From Bradyrhizobium mercantei (GTDB lineage: Bacteria; Pseudomonadota; Alphaproteobacteria; Rhizobiales; Xanthobacteraceae), in NCBI RefSeq assembly GCF_001982635.1, contig NZ_MKFI01000007.1:62001-126000 (forward strand): 64,000 nt of DNA, read 5' to 3'. Every line of letters starts with the position of its first letter. Within the stretch, counting starts at the first letter, position 1. The notes under the pieces were generated by a model that searched no databases, had not been told where the DNA came from, and saw only the letters and a program-made list of their open reading frames with translations. Shown piece after piece: positions 1 to 7,919 of this stretch. Both the position numbers and the translations under genes were made by a program.

Positions 1-604
1 TCTCGCCGTCGCACAGCGCGAAGAAGCTGATCTCGCGCCCCGAGAGGAATTCCTCGATCACGACCTCGGCGCCGGCCGAGCCGAACGCGCCCTCGAACAT
101 CATCGCAATGGCGGCTTCCGCCTCGTTTAGCGTCTGCGCCACCACGACGCCCTTGCCGGCCGCGAGCCCGTCGGCCTTGACCACGATCGGCGCGCCCTGG
201 GCGCGGACGTAAGCCAGCGCGTCCTTCGCATTGTCGAAGCGGCGATAGGCGCCGGTCGGAATGTCGAACTCGCTGCAGAGGTCCTTCGTGAAGCCCTTGG
301 AGCCTTCGAGCTGCGCGGCCTGCCTGCTCGGCCCGAACGCCTTGATGCCGACGGCGGCGAGGTCATCGACGATCCCGGCGGCGAGCGGCGTCTCCGGCCC
401 GACCACCACCAGGTCGACCGCATTATCCTTGCAGAACGCGATGACCGCGGCATGGTCGGCGACGTCGAGCGCGACGCACTCGGCCTCGCGCGCGATCCCG
501 GCATTGCCCGGCGCGCACCAGAGTTTGGTCACCAGCGGGGATGCGGCGATCTTCCACGCCAGCGCATGTTCGCGGCCGCCGGAACCGAGCAGGAGGATGT
601 TCAT
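1..604 (-). CDS. purD: phosphoribosylamine--glycine ligase (GAR synthetase), N-terminal part, cut by window edge
   Basis: Catalyses the second step of purine synthesis, joining glycine to phosphoribosylamine with ATP, in the cytoplasm. About 201 codons are present, reading leftward from an ATG at 604. The product opens MNILLLGSGGREHALAW, the nucleotide-binding start typical of PurD. It continues through the VVGPETPLAAGIVDDL stretch and the ATP-grasp segment containing VKADGLAAGKGVVVA and EEFLSGREISFFALCDG. The remaining ATP-grasp and C-terminal domains lie beyond position 1. It diverges from xseA. Family assignment is firm; only completeness is unknown. Confidence 0.95.
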   Translation of the reverse strand, partial: MNILLLGSGGREHALAWKIAASPLVTKLWCAPGNAGIAREAECVALDVADHAAVIAFCKDNAVDLVVVGPETPLAAGIVDDLAAVGIKAFGPSRQAAQLEGSKGFTKDLCSEFDIPTGAYRRFDNAKDALAYVRAQGAPIVVKADGLAAGKGVVVAQTLNEAEAAIAMMFEGAFGSAGAEVVIEEFLSGREISFFALCDGE

Positions 605-768
605 CAGGTGTCGCCGATCAGAGGGGTTGTAACGCCGTTTGGTCCGGTTTAGCACGCTCGCGGACCGCAGCAACACGCGGTTCGATCATGTGGATATGTG
701 ATTCGACGCTTGAAACGAGGCGTCCGGACCTTGCACACGGGGTCGAAAACCCCGATTCTATAGGCCAG

Positions 769-2385
769 ATGACCGCTGCTCCGAATCTCGTCAACGCGCC
801 TGAATTCACCGTCTCGGAACTCTCCTCCGCCCTGAAGCGGACGGTGGAGGACCGGTTTGGCCATGTCCGCGTCCGCGGCGAGATTTCGGGCTTTCGCGGC
901 CCGCACTCCTCCGGCCACTGCTATTTCGCCCTGAAGGACGAGAGCGCCAAGATCGAGGCCGTGATCTGGAAGTTCGCCCACGCAAGGATGCGCTTCAAGC
1001 CGCAGGAGGGCCTCGAGGTCATCGCGACCGGCAAGCTGACCACCTATCCGAACTCCTCAAAGTACCAGATCGTCATCGATTCGCTGGAGCCGGCCGGCGT
1101 CGGCGCGCTGATGGCGCTGATGGAGGAGCGCAAGAAGAAGCTCGCGGCCGAGGGCCTGTTCGACGAGGCCCGCAAGCAGCTGTTGCCCTGGCTGCCCGAG
1201 GTGATCGGCGTGGTCACCTCGCCGACCGGCGCCGTGATCCGCGACATCCTGCATCGCCTCGAGGACCGCTTTCCCCGCCGCGTGCTGGTCTGGCCGGTCA
1301 AGGTGCAGGGCGACGGCTCGGCCGAGCAGGTCGCGGCCGCGATCCGCGGCTTCAACGCGCTGCCGGAGGGCCGGATCCCGCGGCCCGATCTGTTGATCGT
1401 CGCACGCGGCGGCGGCTCGCTGGAGGACCTGTGGTCGTTCAACGAGGAAATCGTGGTCCGCGCCGCATCCGAGAGCCATATCCCGCTGATCTCGGCGGTC
1501 GGTCACGAGACCGACATCACGCTGATCGACTTCGTCGCCGACAAGCGCGCGCCGACGCCGACCGCGGCCGCCGAAATGGCGGTGCCGGTGCGGAGCGAGC
1601 TGTTCGTCGAGGTTCAGGCGCTGGCCCGCCGCACCATGGTGTGCTGGCAGCGTGCCCAGGAGGCCCGCCGCAACGAGCTGCGTGCCGCGGCGCGTGCGTT
1701 GCCTGCGGCGAACGAATTGCTGGCGATCCCGCGGCAGCGGCTCGATCATCTCGCAGCCGGGCTGCCGCGCGGGCTGAAGGCCAACACGCACGCGCATTTC
1801 CGCCGCTTTGCCGCGTCGAGTTCGCGGCTCACCATCGGCGTGCTGCGCGGCCAGATCGCCCATGCAAGGCAGCGGCTCACCGCATCCGGCGAGCGCATCG
1901 CGCTGTCGGCGCGCGCGCTGCTGCATCGCAGGCGCGAGCGCTTCAGCGGGCTCGAGATCCGGCTCAAGGCCTCCAAGCTCGCCAACGCCAAGGCGCAGCG
2001 CAACGCGATCGCCCGCGATCTCGAACGCACCCACCGCCTCGCCGAGCGCGCCCGCCGCGCGCTGGAGACGACGCTGCAGCGGCTCGAGGCGCGGGTCGCC
2101 CATCGCAGCCAGCTGCTGTCGGCGCTGTCCTATCGCGGCGTGCTGGCGCGCGGCTTCGCGCTGGTGCGCGACGAGCACGGCCACGCGCTGCATTCGGCGG
2201 CGGCAGTCGGCCCGAACGCCAGCCTGTCAATCGAGTTCGCCGATGGCCGCGTCGCCGCCACCGCTGACGCCAATCAGCCGCCAGCGACGGCAATGCCCGA
2301 GAGCCAGCCCAAGCCCTCGCGCGAGGCGAAACCGGCGGCAGCGAAGCGCGTCACCAAGCCGGTCGATCAGGGCAGCTTGTTCTAG
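769..2385 (+). CDS. xseA: exodeoxyribonuclease VII large subunit
   Basis: Large catalytic subunit of exonuclease VII, which degrades single-stranded DNA to oligonucleotides together with XseB. The 538-aa product has the N-terminal OB-fold (about residues 10-105, with VRVRGEISGFRGPHSSGHCYFALKD), then the catalytic domain with GVVTSPTGAVIRDILHR and ARGGGSLEDLWSFNEE, GHETDITLIDFVADKRAPTPTAAAE in the core, and a long arginine-rich helical C-terminal region. The frame is open further upstream, but the ATG at 769 gives the family-typical start MTAAPNLVNAPEFTVSEL. No xseB is seen nearby. An A/T-rich patch just before the start could hold the promoter in the space shared with purD. Confidence 0.95.
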   Translation: MTAAPNLVNAPEFTVSELSSALKRTVEDRFGHVRVRGEISGFRGPHSSGHCYFALKDESAKIEAVIWKFAHARMRFKPQEGLEVIATGKLTTYPNSSKYQIVIDSLEPAGVGALMALMEERKKKLAAEGLFDEARKQLLPWLPEVIGVVTSPTGAVIRDILHRLEDRFPRRVLVWPVKVQGDGSAEQVAAAIRGFNALPEGRIPRPDLLIVARGGGSLEDLWSFNEEIVVRAASESHIPLISAVGHETDITLIDFVADKRAPTPTAAAEMAVPVRSELFVEVQALARRTMVCWQRAQEARRNELRAAARALPAANELLAIPRQRLDHLAAGLPRGLKANTHAHFRRFAASSSRLTIGVLRGQIAHARQRLTASGERIALSARALLHRRRERFSGLEIRLKASKLANAKAQRNAIARDLERTHRLAERARRALETTLQRLEARVAHRSQLLSALSYRGVLARGFALVRDEHGHALHSAAAVGPNASLSIEFADGRVAATADANQPPATAMPESQPKPSREAKPAAAKRVTKPVDQGSLF

Positions 2386-2392
2386 TTTTGTT

Positions 2393-2441
2393 TAGCGCGT
2401 TTTCTTTACGCGAACCGCTGCCCACTTCGCTCGAAAACGCT
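2393..2441. repeat. palindromic intergenic repeat between xseA and the hydrolase gene
   Basis: Outer arms gcgttttc and gaaaacgc enclose an acgcgaaccg...cacttcgctc core. A clearly related copy lies at 16016-16083, and a degenerate one at 57296-57340. It sits between the convergent ends of xseA and the hydrolase gene and may also act as a transcription stop. Recurrent palindromes of this kind are common in Bradyrhizobium intergenic DNA; family membership here is judged by eye. Confidence 0.6.
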
Positions 2442-3272
2442 TCAGCGCGACAGCCACTCGGCGACTTGCTTCTGCGCATCCTTGCGCGCGTCCTTATCGG
2501 TGCCGATGTGACCGCGCTCGGCGATATCGGCATCGGAGGCCGCCACCGCGTGTAGTGGCAGATTGGGGCGGTCGAAGTCGTGATAGGCCTCGGGATAGAC
2601 CACGATCCGCGCCAGTGCGCTGCGGCCGCGCGCGCCGTCGACCATCTGGTGGCAGGCCGATGACGAGGTCACATCGTCGCGCGCGCCGATCAGCACCAGC
2701 GTCGGCACCCGCGCGCTCCAGCCGAGACCGAACGAGGTGCGGCAATCCGGATAGAACGCCACCGCCGAGCGGAAGTCCGGCTCGACATTGCGCGACCACA
2801 TCTGCGGCCGCACCGCCCACAGCAAGGCGGCCGCGCCGTTGCCCCAGCCGATCAGGCTGATGCGGCTCTTCGCCACCCATTTCTGCTGCACCAGCCACTG
2901 CCGGGCCGCATTGATGTCGGCGACGCGTGCGCGGCGGATCTGAACCTGATGCTCCCGGATGCGGCACTGCGGGCCGAGTTCGCGCGAGCCATAGCTGTCG
3001 GGCAGCAGCACCGCGTGGCCGGCCGTGAGCAATTGCTCGGCCCAGTCGCGATAGCGCGGCGCGACCTGCTCGGACTTGCCAGCCAGACCGCCGCAGCCGT
3101 GCAGCGCGATGACGGTCGGAAACGGCCCATCGCCGTCGGGCCGGTAGAGCTGCGCGTGCAGCGTGACGTTGCCTTCGGGGATCTCGACCTGATGCGGGGC
3201 CGGGAGCGGCGCCGCGGCCGCCGCCGGCACGGCAAGCATGGCGAGGCACATGAAAACTGAGGTGAGGCGCAT
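2442..3272 (-). CDS. exported dienelactone-hydrolase-like alpha/beta hydrolase lacking the nucleophile
   Basis: Encodes 276 aa beginning MRLTSVFMCLAMLAVPAAAAA, a signal peptide, so the product is probably periplasmic. The alpha/beta hydrolase fold is clear: oxyanion-type ALHGCGGLAG near residue 57, a GARDD acid motif (Asp199/200) and YPEAYHDFD with the catalytic His at about 231. The nucleophile elbow, however, reads GWGNG, with glycine at about residue 144 where the family has Ser or Cys. A relative at 55211-56047 keeps GFSQG in the same place. The gene may therefore be a non-catalytic or altered paralogue. The frame is open for 47 codons further upstream; the signal-peptide start was chosen. 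Substrate is unknown. Confidence 0.8.
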   Translation of the reverse strand: MRLTSVFMCLAMLAVPAAAAAPLPAPHQVEIPEGNVTLHAQLYRPDGDGPFPTVIALHGCGGLAGKSEQVAPRYRDWAEQLLTAGHAVLLPDSYGSRELGPQCRIREHQVQIRRARVADINAARQWLVQQKWVAKSRISLIGWGNGAAALLWAVRPQMWSRNVEPDFRSAVAFYPDCRTSFGLGWSARVPTLVLIGARDDVTSSSACHQMVDGARGRSALARIVVYPEAYHDFDRPNLPLHAVAASDADIAERGHIGTDKDARKDAQKQVAEWLSR

Positions 3273-3458
3273 CCGATCCGGCCGGCTCGATATGGCGCTG
3301 CAAACACAGCGGAGCACAGCTGCAAGGCTACCATGCACGTCCGCCGCCAAATCATCACAAGTCGGTGGTTTAACGGGCGGACATGCCCCCCTATCTGTGA
3401 TAGACGGATTCATGAAGATCCAGGTGGCCTCATCGGAGGCAAGGCGGAGAGTTCAAAC

Positions 3459-3686
3459 GTGCTGAACAAGTTCGGTCCCTCGGGCCATGGCGAAGCGCAG
3501 GTGCAATATCTCGACGGCGATTTCCGCGTGATCTCGCCCGGCACCTTTGTGCGTTGTGCCATCACCGACGTCCGGATTCCGCTCGACGAGCTGAAGTACT
3601 GGAGCGTCGACCTGCAGGAGGCCTACGCCACGCCGACCGCCGTGCTGCAGCGCCACCATCCCGGCATGGTCAAGCCGCAGGCGTAA
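3459..3686 (+). CDS. DUF2093 domain protein
   Basis: A 75-aa cytoplasmic protein of the alphaproteobacterial DUF2093 family, containing YLDGDFRVISPGTFVRCAIT and IPLDELKYWSVDLQE. The chosen start is a GTG at 3459, preceded by GGAGAG about eight bases upstream; the frame stays open further upstream but that part has no family resemblance. It ends 14 bases from the convergent lpxK stop. Function is not known; in this family only sequence conservation is established. Confidence 0.85.
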   Translation: MLNKFGPSGHGEAQVQYLDGDFRVISPGTFVRCAITDVRIPLDELKYWSVDLQEAYATPTAVLQRHHPGMVKPQA

Positions 3687-3700
3687 GCTCAACGCCGGAT

Positions 3701-4723
3701 TCATTTCCGCAGCCTCCTGTCCCGCGCCCTGAACAGCTGATCGGTAATGAACCGCCGCAGCGCGGCAGCATCCTCGAATTGCAGCGTCACCGCAAACGGC
3801 ACGATCGCCTGCGCAAAGGCCGGCATCCCATCCGGGCCGCGCAACCGCGCGAGATCCTTTTCCGTCGTCACCAGCGCAAGCCCATCACGTTTTGCATCGG
3901 CAACGAGCTGCTCGATCTCGTCCCTGGTGAAGGCGTGGTGATCGGGGAAGGCCTCGTTGCGTACGACGTCGACGCCGCCTGCGCGCAGCGTGTTGAAGAA
4001 GCGCGCGGGATCGCCGATGCCGGCAAAGGCAAGCGCACGCGTGCCGCGGAGCGCCGCCAGCGAACCCTCGTCCGGCCTCAGGCGCGCGGACAGCACCGGC
4101 TTGCCGCGGGGCGCGAGCTCGGCCGCAATGCTCTGCGCCGCGTTCCCCTCACCGACCACGATCAGCGCGGCGGTGCGCTCCAGCTGCGGCGGCAACGGCG
4201 CGCGCAACGGGCCTGCCGGAATCACGCGGCCGTTGCCGACGCCGCGCGTGCCGTCGATCACGATCAGGCAGCAATCCTTCGCAACCGACGGATTCTGAAA
4301 GCCGTCATCCATCAGGATCACGGTAGCGTCCTGCGCGCGCGCCAGCGCAAGCCCCGCGGCGCGATCGCGCGACACCACGACCGGCAAGGTCGCCGCCATC
4401 ATCAGCGGCTCGTCGCCAATATCGGCGGCCGTATGGCTGTCGCGATCGACCTTGACCGGACCGGCAAGCCTGCCGCCATAGCCGCGGCTCAGCACCACCG
4501 GCCGCTCGTCGAGCTCGCGCAGCAGCTTTGCCAGCGCCAGCACCGTCGGCGTCTTGCCGGCGCCACCGACATGGTAGTTGCCGACGCAAATCACGGGAAT
4601 GCCGGCATCGGCGCCGGATTGCTGCATGCGGCGCGCGGCGACCGCGCCGTACAGCGCGGCAAGCGGTCGGAGCAGTTGCGATGTCCAAGACGAAGGCCGG
4701 TGCCAGAAGGCCGGCTCACGCAT
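3701..4723 (-). CDS. lpxK: tetraacyldisaccharide 4'-kinase
   Basis: Phosphorylates the 4' position of the lipid A disaccharide precursor at the inner face of the cytoplasmic membrane, giving lipid IVA. The 340-aa product has the LpxK start MREPAFWHRPSS, a hydrophobic N-terminal stretch, ICVGNYHVGGAGKTP as the Walker A region, VLSRGYGG, and VILMDDGFQNPS as the catalytic Asp region. Length is usual. It overlaps the end of waaA by 8 bases (4716-4723), so the two are very probably co-transcribed and translationally coupled. It is the last gene of the leftward envelope operon. Confidence 0.97.
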   Translation of the reverse strand: MREPAFWHRPSSWTSQLLRPLAALYGAVAARRMQQSGADAGIPVICVGNYHVGGAGKTPTVLALAKLLRELDERPVVLSRGYGGRLAGPVKVDRDSHTAADIGDEPLMMAATLPVVVSRDRAAGLALARAQDATVILMDDGFQNPSVAKDCCLIVIDGTRGVGNGRVIPAGPLRAPLPPQLERTAALIVVGEGNAAQSIAAELAPRGKPVLSARLRPDEGSLAALRGTRALAFAGIGDPARFFNTLRAGGVDVVRNEAFPDHHAFTRDEIEQLVADAKRDGLALVTTEKDLARLRGPDGMPAFAQAIVPFAVTLQFEDAAALRRFITDQLFRARDRRLRK

Positions 4724-6002
4724 TGGCAGCTCCCATCTCGAGCCGCAGCTGCAACAGATACGGCTCGAGAGCAGTTACCGTGCGCTCCAGCGCACCACCG
4801 AGCTGTTCGACGACGCGCTCGGAGGCGGCAAGCGAGGTGTCCCGCGCCGTGGGATCGGCGAGGAACTGGCCGAGCTGCTTCACAAGCGCTTCCAGGTCAT
4901 CGGCGCGGCGCGCGCCGCCGGTACGGTCGAGCGCCTCATAGACGTCGGTGAAATTGAACACGTGCGGGCCGTGCACGATTGCAGCACCGAGCTTGATCGC
5001 CTCGATCGGATTCTGGCCGCCATGCGAAACCAGCGAGCCGCCCATGAACACGATCGGCGCGAGGCGATAGAACAGGCCGAGCTCGCCCATCGTATCGGCA
5101 ACGTAGATATCTGTTGTCGCGACCGGCAGATCCTCATGCGAGCGCAGCCCGGGGCGCAGACCGGCATCCGTCACGAGTTGTGCGACCGCCTCACCGCGAT
5201 GGGCATGCCGCGGCACGATCACCGTGAGCAGCCCGGGGAAGTATCGGGCGAGCGATTTGTGCGCCTCGATCAGGATCTCTTCCTCGCCAGGATGGGTGGA
5301 CGCGGCGACCACGATGGCGCGGCCGCGCGTCACCGACATCAGCCGCTCCAGCTTGGCGGGATCGGCGGGAGGCGCTGCGACGTCGAGCTTGAGGTTGCCG
5401 GTGATGGCGACGTTGTGGCTGCCGAGCGCGGCGAAGCGTTCGGCATCGGTCTTCGACTGCGCGAGGCAGATGTCGAACCGTCCGAGCAGGGCGCCAATGG
5501 TGTTGGAGACCCGGCGCCAGCGCGGGAACGAGCGCTGCGACATCCGCCCGTTGATCAAGACCATCGGCAGCCGCCGCGCGGCGCTCGACAGGATCAAATT
5601 CGGCCACAAATCGGATTCGATGAACAGCGCCAGCGACGGACGCCAATGATCCAGGAACCGCGCGACATAGCGCGGCGAGTCATACGGCACGTATTGATGG
5701 ATGACATCGGGCGGAAACCGCTTGGCCACGATCGCGGCCGAGGTCACCGTCCCCGACGTGAGCAGGATGCGCAGATTGAGCGCACGCAGCCGCTCGATCA
5801 GCCCGGCCGCCGCCAGCACCTCGCCGACGCTCGCGCCGTGGATCCACACCAGCGGCCCCTGCGGCCTGAGGTCGGCGCTGATGCCGCGCCGCTCGCCGAC
5901 GCGCTCGGGATCTTCCTTGCCGAGCTTGAGCCGCCGGTTGATCAGGGCAGGCGCGAGCGGCACCATCGCAGACGACAGCTTGCGGTACACACGCAACGTC
6001 AT
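4716..6002 (-). CDS. waaA: 3-deoxy-D-manno-octulosonic acid (Kdo) transferase
   Basis: GT30 glycosyltransferase adding Kdo from CMP-Kdo to lipid IVA at the cytoplasmic membrane. The 428-aa product shows the family landmarks LVWIHGASVGEVLAA (acceptor-site Glu), LLTSGTVTSAAI, IHQYVPYDSPRYVARFLDHWRPSLALFIESDLWPN, and in the C-terminal GT-B domain VVAASTHPGEEE and FMGGSLVSHGGQNPIEAI. The frame is open upstream to 6149, inside the preceding gene, but ATG 6002 gives the expected hydrophobic start MTLRVYRKLSSAMVPLAP. It lies between the DUF374 gene and lpxK in one operon. Confidence 0.95.
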   Translation of the reverse strand: MTLRVYRKLSSAMVPLAPALINRRLKLGKEDPERVGERRGISADLRPQGPLVWIHGASVGEVLAAAGLIERLRALNLRILLTSGTVTSAAIVAKRFPPDVIHQYVPYDSPRYVARFLDHWRPSLALFIESDLWPNLILSSAARRLPMVLINGRMSQRSFPRWRRVSNTIGALLGRFDICLAQSKTDAERFAALGSHNVAITGNLKLDVAAPPADPAKLERLMSVTRGRAIVVAASTHPGEEEILIEAHKSLARYFPGLLTVIVPRHAHRGEAVAQLVTDAGLRPGLRSHEDLPVATTDIYVADTMGELGLFYRLAPIVFMGGSLVSHGGQNPIEAIKLGAAIVHGPHVFNFTDVYEALDRTGGARRADDLEALVKQLGQFLADPTARDTSLAASERVVEQLGGALERTVTALEPYLLQLRLEMGAANA

Positions 6003-6012
6003 CGGTAGCGAG

Positions 6013-6726
6013 TTAGCCAAGCGCGGCCTCCGGTCGCCCGACGGCTGCATAGGCACGTCGGGTCGCTTCGTTGAGAAGGTCCTCCACGTGCTGCCGAAGC
6101 TGTTCCATCGTCGCGGCATCGGCATCGGGCGGCACATAGACCGGCTCAATACCTACCACTGCGCCGCGCCCGAATGGCAAATTGATGGTGGTCGAATCCC
6201 AGTTTTTCAACCGGATGAATCGGCTGGTGACCATCGCGAAGGGGATGATCGGCCGGCCGGTCTCCCGCGCCAGCATGATGGCCCCAAGCCCCGCCACCCG
6301 CGCCCGCTTCGGCACGTCGGCGGTGGTGGCCATGTTGCAGCCGTCCTCCAGCGCCCGAACCATCTCCAGGAAGGCGCCGACGCCGCCCTTGCGATGGAAC
6401 GCGCCGGAATGGTCGCCGGAACCCCGGATGGTGCCGATGCCGAGCCGCTCCACCGCAAGGGCGTTGAACTCGCCGTCGCGGTGGCGGGAGATCAGGACCT
6501 TGGCGCGGTAGCTCGCCTTGGTCTTGATGAACGGCGTCATGAAGTGCTGGCCGTGCCAGAACACGAAGATCGCCGGCATCAAGGGCTCGACGATCCCGTA
6601 CACGTCAGTCGGCTGATAGATGAAGCGGTTGGTGTACCACACCAGCCGCAGATACTCGGCCGCAAGCACACCCAGCGCGCGCTGCACGAAGCCGCTGCGC
6701 AGCAGATCGCGAAGAAGTCGTTTCAA
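6013..6726 (-). CDS. DUF374 lysophospholipid-acyltransferase-like protein
   Basis: 237 aa of the DUF374 group of the LPLAT acyltransferase fold. Visible motifs are FVFWHGQHFM (the HG pair standing where acyltransferases have HX4D) and VLISRHRDGEFNA, then IRGSGDHSGAFHRKGG and TTADVPKRARVAGLGAIMLARETGRPIIP. The start is TTG at 6726, overlapping the stop of the DUF4170 gene (TTGA), which fixes the start and implies coupling. In Rhizobiales this gene is regularly placed next to waaA, so a role in lipid A or outer-membrane lipid assembly is a reasonable inference; the actual substrate is not shown by sequence. Confidence 0.88.
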   Translation of the reverse strand: MKRLLRDLLRSGFVQRALGVLAAEYLRLVWYTNRFIYQPTDVYGIVEPLMPAIFVFWHGQHFMTPFIKTKASYRAKVLISRHRDGEFNALAVERLGIGTIRGSGDHSGAFHRKGGVGAFLEMVRALEDGCNMATTADVPKRARVAGLGAIMLARETGRPIIPFAMVTSRFIRLKNWDSTTINLPFGRGAVVGIEPVYVPPDADAATMEQLRQHVEDLLNEATRRAYAAVGRPEAALG

Positions 6727-6971
6727 TGGGAATGCTTTGTGTCCTGCTCAGGATCGAGCAACCGGTGGAGATGAACGACGAAATAGCGCATCTGGGCGTT
6801 GTCCACCGTCTGCTGCGCCTTCGCCTTCCAGGCCGCATAGGCGGTCGCATAGTTCGGATACACGCCGACGATCTCGACCTCGTCCAGGTTCTTGAAGGTG
6901 TTGTGCTCGAGATCGGTCAACTCGCCGCCGATCACGAGGTGAAGCAATTGCGGCTGGGCATTGTCTGACAT
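6723..6971 (-). CDS. DUF4170 protein
   Basis: An 82-aa soluble protein of the DUF4170 family, recognised by LLHLVIGGELTDLEHNTFKN, VEIVGVYPNYATAYAAWKAKAQ and MRYFVVHLHRLLDPE. It has no signal peptide or membrane segment. It precedes the DUF374 gene with a 4-base overlap and is part of the lipid A/core operon. No biochemical role is established for the family. Confidence 0.88.
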   Translation of the reverse strand: MSDNAQPQLLHLVIGGELTDLEHNTFKNLDEVEIVGVYPNYATAYAAWKAKAQQTVDNAQMRYFVVHLHRLLDPEQDTKHSH

Positions 6972-7022
6972 GGTGGTGTTTTCCTAACGAGATGCCCGGC
7001 AAAGAAGTGAAGTCGTTACAGG

Positions 7023-7081
7023 TCTGGTCGTCACAAGTCCGGTCGTCACAAGTCTGTCGCAACTAGTCTGGTCGTCACAAT
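7023..7081. repeat. 15-bp tandem repeat upstream of the DUF4170 gene
   Basis: Four head-to-tail units of tctggtcgtcacaag type: two near-identical units at 7023-7052, a decayed 14-base unit at 7053-7066, and a fourth at 7067-7081. They fill the only sizeable gap of the envelope operon, between the cysQ-like gene and DUF4170, about 50 bases upstream of the DUF4170 start. The sequence does not tell whether they bind a protein or are slippage products. Confidence 0.8.
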
Positions 7082-7109
7082 CGGAGACATGGGGCGGTTC
7101 GACGAGGCC

Positions 7110-7919
7110 TTACGGCAATGGACGGTTACGAAAATGCTCGACAATGCGTGCATGACGTTCGCGTCCTGCTGCCACCAGCACCCCATGCGTCACCTCCCGG
7201 CGATTGTATTCAATCGCATCCCCCGAGAGCGCGGTCATCTTACCACCCGCTTCCTGCACGATCAAATTCGCGGCGGCAAGATCCCAGTCGCGGCTTTGCC
7301 CGCCCGCAAAGGCGGCGTCAAGTCGACCTTGTGCTACGCGGCACAGCCGGAGCGCCAGCGATCCGATCCGCGGATACAGCGTGATCTCGTCCGGCGTCGG
7401 GCTGAGCCGTTGCACCAGCGGCTTCGGTCCGGCCATGCGGGGAAAATTGAAATCGGTGCCTGCGGTCGCGTGCACCGCGCCGTCGTTCAGGGTGGCGCCC
7501 TGCCCGCGGGCGGCAAAGAAGAATTCCTCGCTCACCGGTGCATACACCGCGGCGAGCACCGGCGCTGCATTTTCAACCAGCGCCACACTGACGCACCAAT
7601 CCTCGCGGCCGGCGAGATAGGCGCGGGTGCCGTCGATCGGATCGACGATCCAGGTGAAGCGCCTGGCGAGCCTGCTCTCGTTGTCGGCGCTCTCCTCCGA
7701 CAGCCAGCCATAGGTGGGTGTCGCCGAACGCAGCTGCTGCTCCAGGAGGTCGTTGACCGCGATATCGGCCTCGGACACCGGCGAGGACGCGCCCTTGATC
7801 CAGTTCTTCAATTCGGTGCGGAACAGCGACAATGCGAGCCGGCCCGCCTCCTGCACCGATCTGGTCAGCAAGGCGGCATCGCGCGCCTTGGTCCAGTCGT
7901 CCGTATCAGCGTCCGCCAA
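7110..7919 (-). CDS. cysQ: inositol-monophosphatase-family 3'(2'),5'-bisphosphate nucleotidase (CysQ-like)
   Basis: A 269-aa Mg-dependent, Li-sensitive-type phosphatase. Metal-site motifs are present: EESAD near residue 80, WIVDPIDGTRAYLAG near 89-103, and GGQSRDWDLAAANLIVQEAGG in the C-terminal half. CysQ-type enzymes hydrolyse PAP from sulfate assimilation; inositol phosphate is the alternative substrate, and sequence alone does not settle it. The only plausible start is TTG at 7919, which overlaps the end of pmbA by 14 bases, so coupling to pmbA is likely. Confidence 0.85.
   Translation of the reverse strand: MADADTDDWTKARDAALLTRSVQEAGRLALSLFRTELKNWIKGASSPVSEADIAVNDLLEQQLRSATPTYGWLSEESADNESRLARRFTWIVDPIDGTRAYLAGREDWCVSVALVENAAPVLAAVYAPVSEEFFFAARGQGATLNDGAVHATAGTDFNFPRMAGPKPLVQRLSPTPDEITLYPRIGSLALRLCRVAQGRLDAAFAGGQSRDWDLAAANLIVQEAGGKMTALSGDAIEYNRREVTHGVLVAAGRERHARIVEHFRNRPLP

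Noticed and set aside
1057..2193. Long open frame antisense to xseA
   Set aside because: Arises from the high-GC codon bias opposite a certain gene; the amino acid composition is Arg/Ala/Gln-rich with no domain.
3554..4951. Long plus-strand open frame over lpxK
   Set aside because: Fully antisense to lpxK and part of waaA, low-complexity composition, no ribosome-binding site.
4578..6008. Long plus-strand open frame over waaA
   Set aside because: Antisense to waaA, His/Arg/Gln-rich shadow frame.
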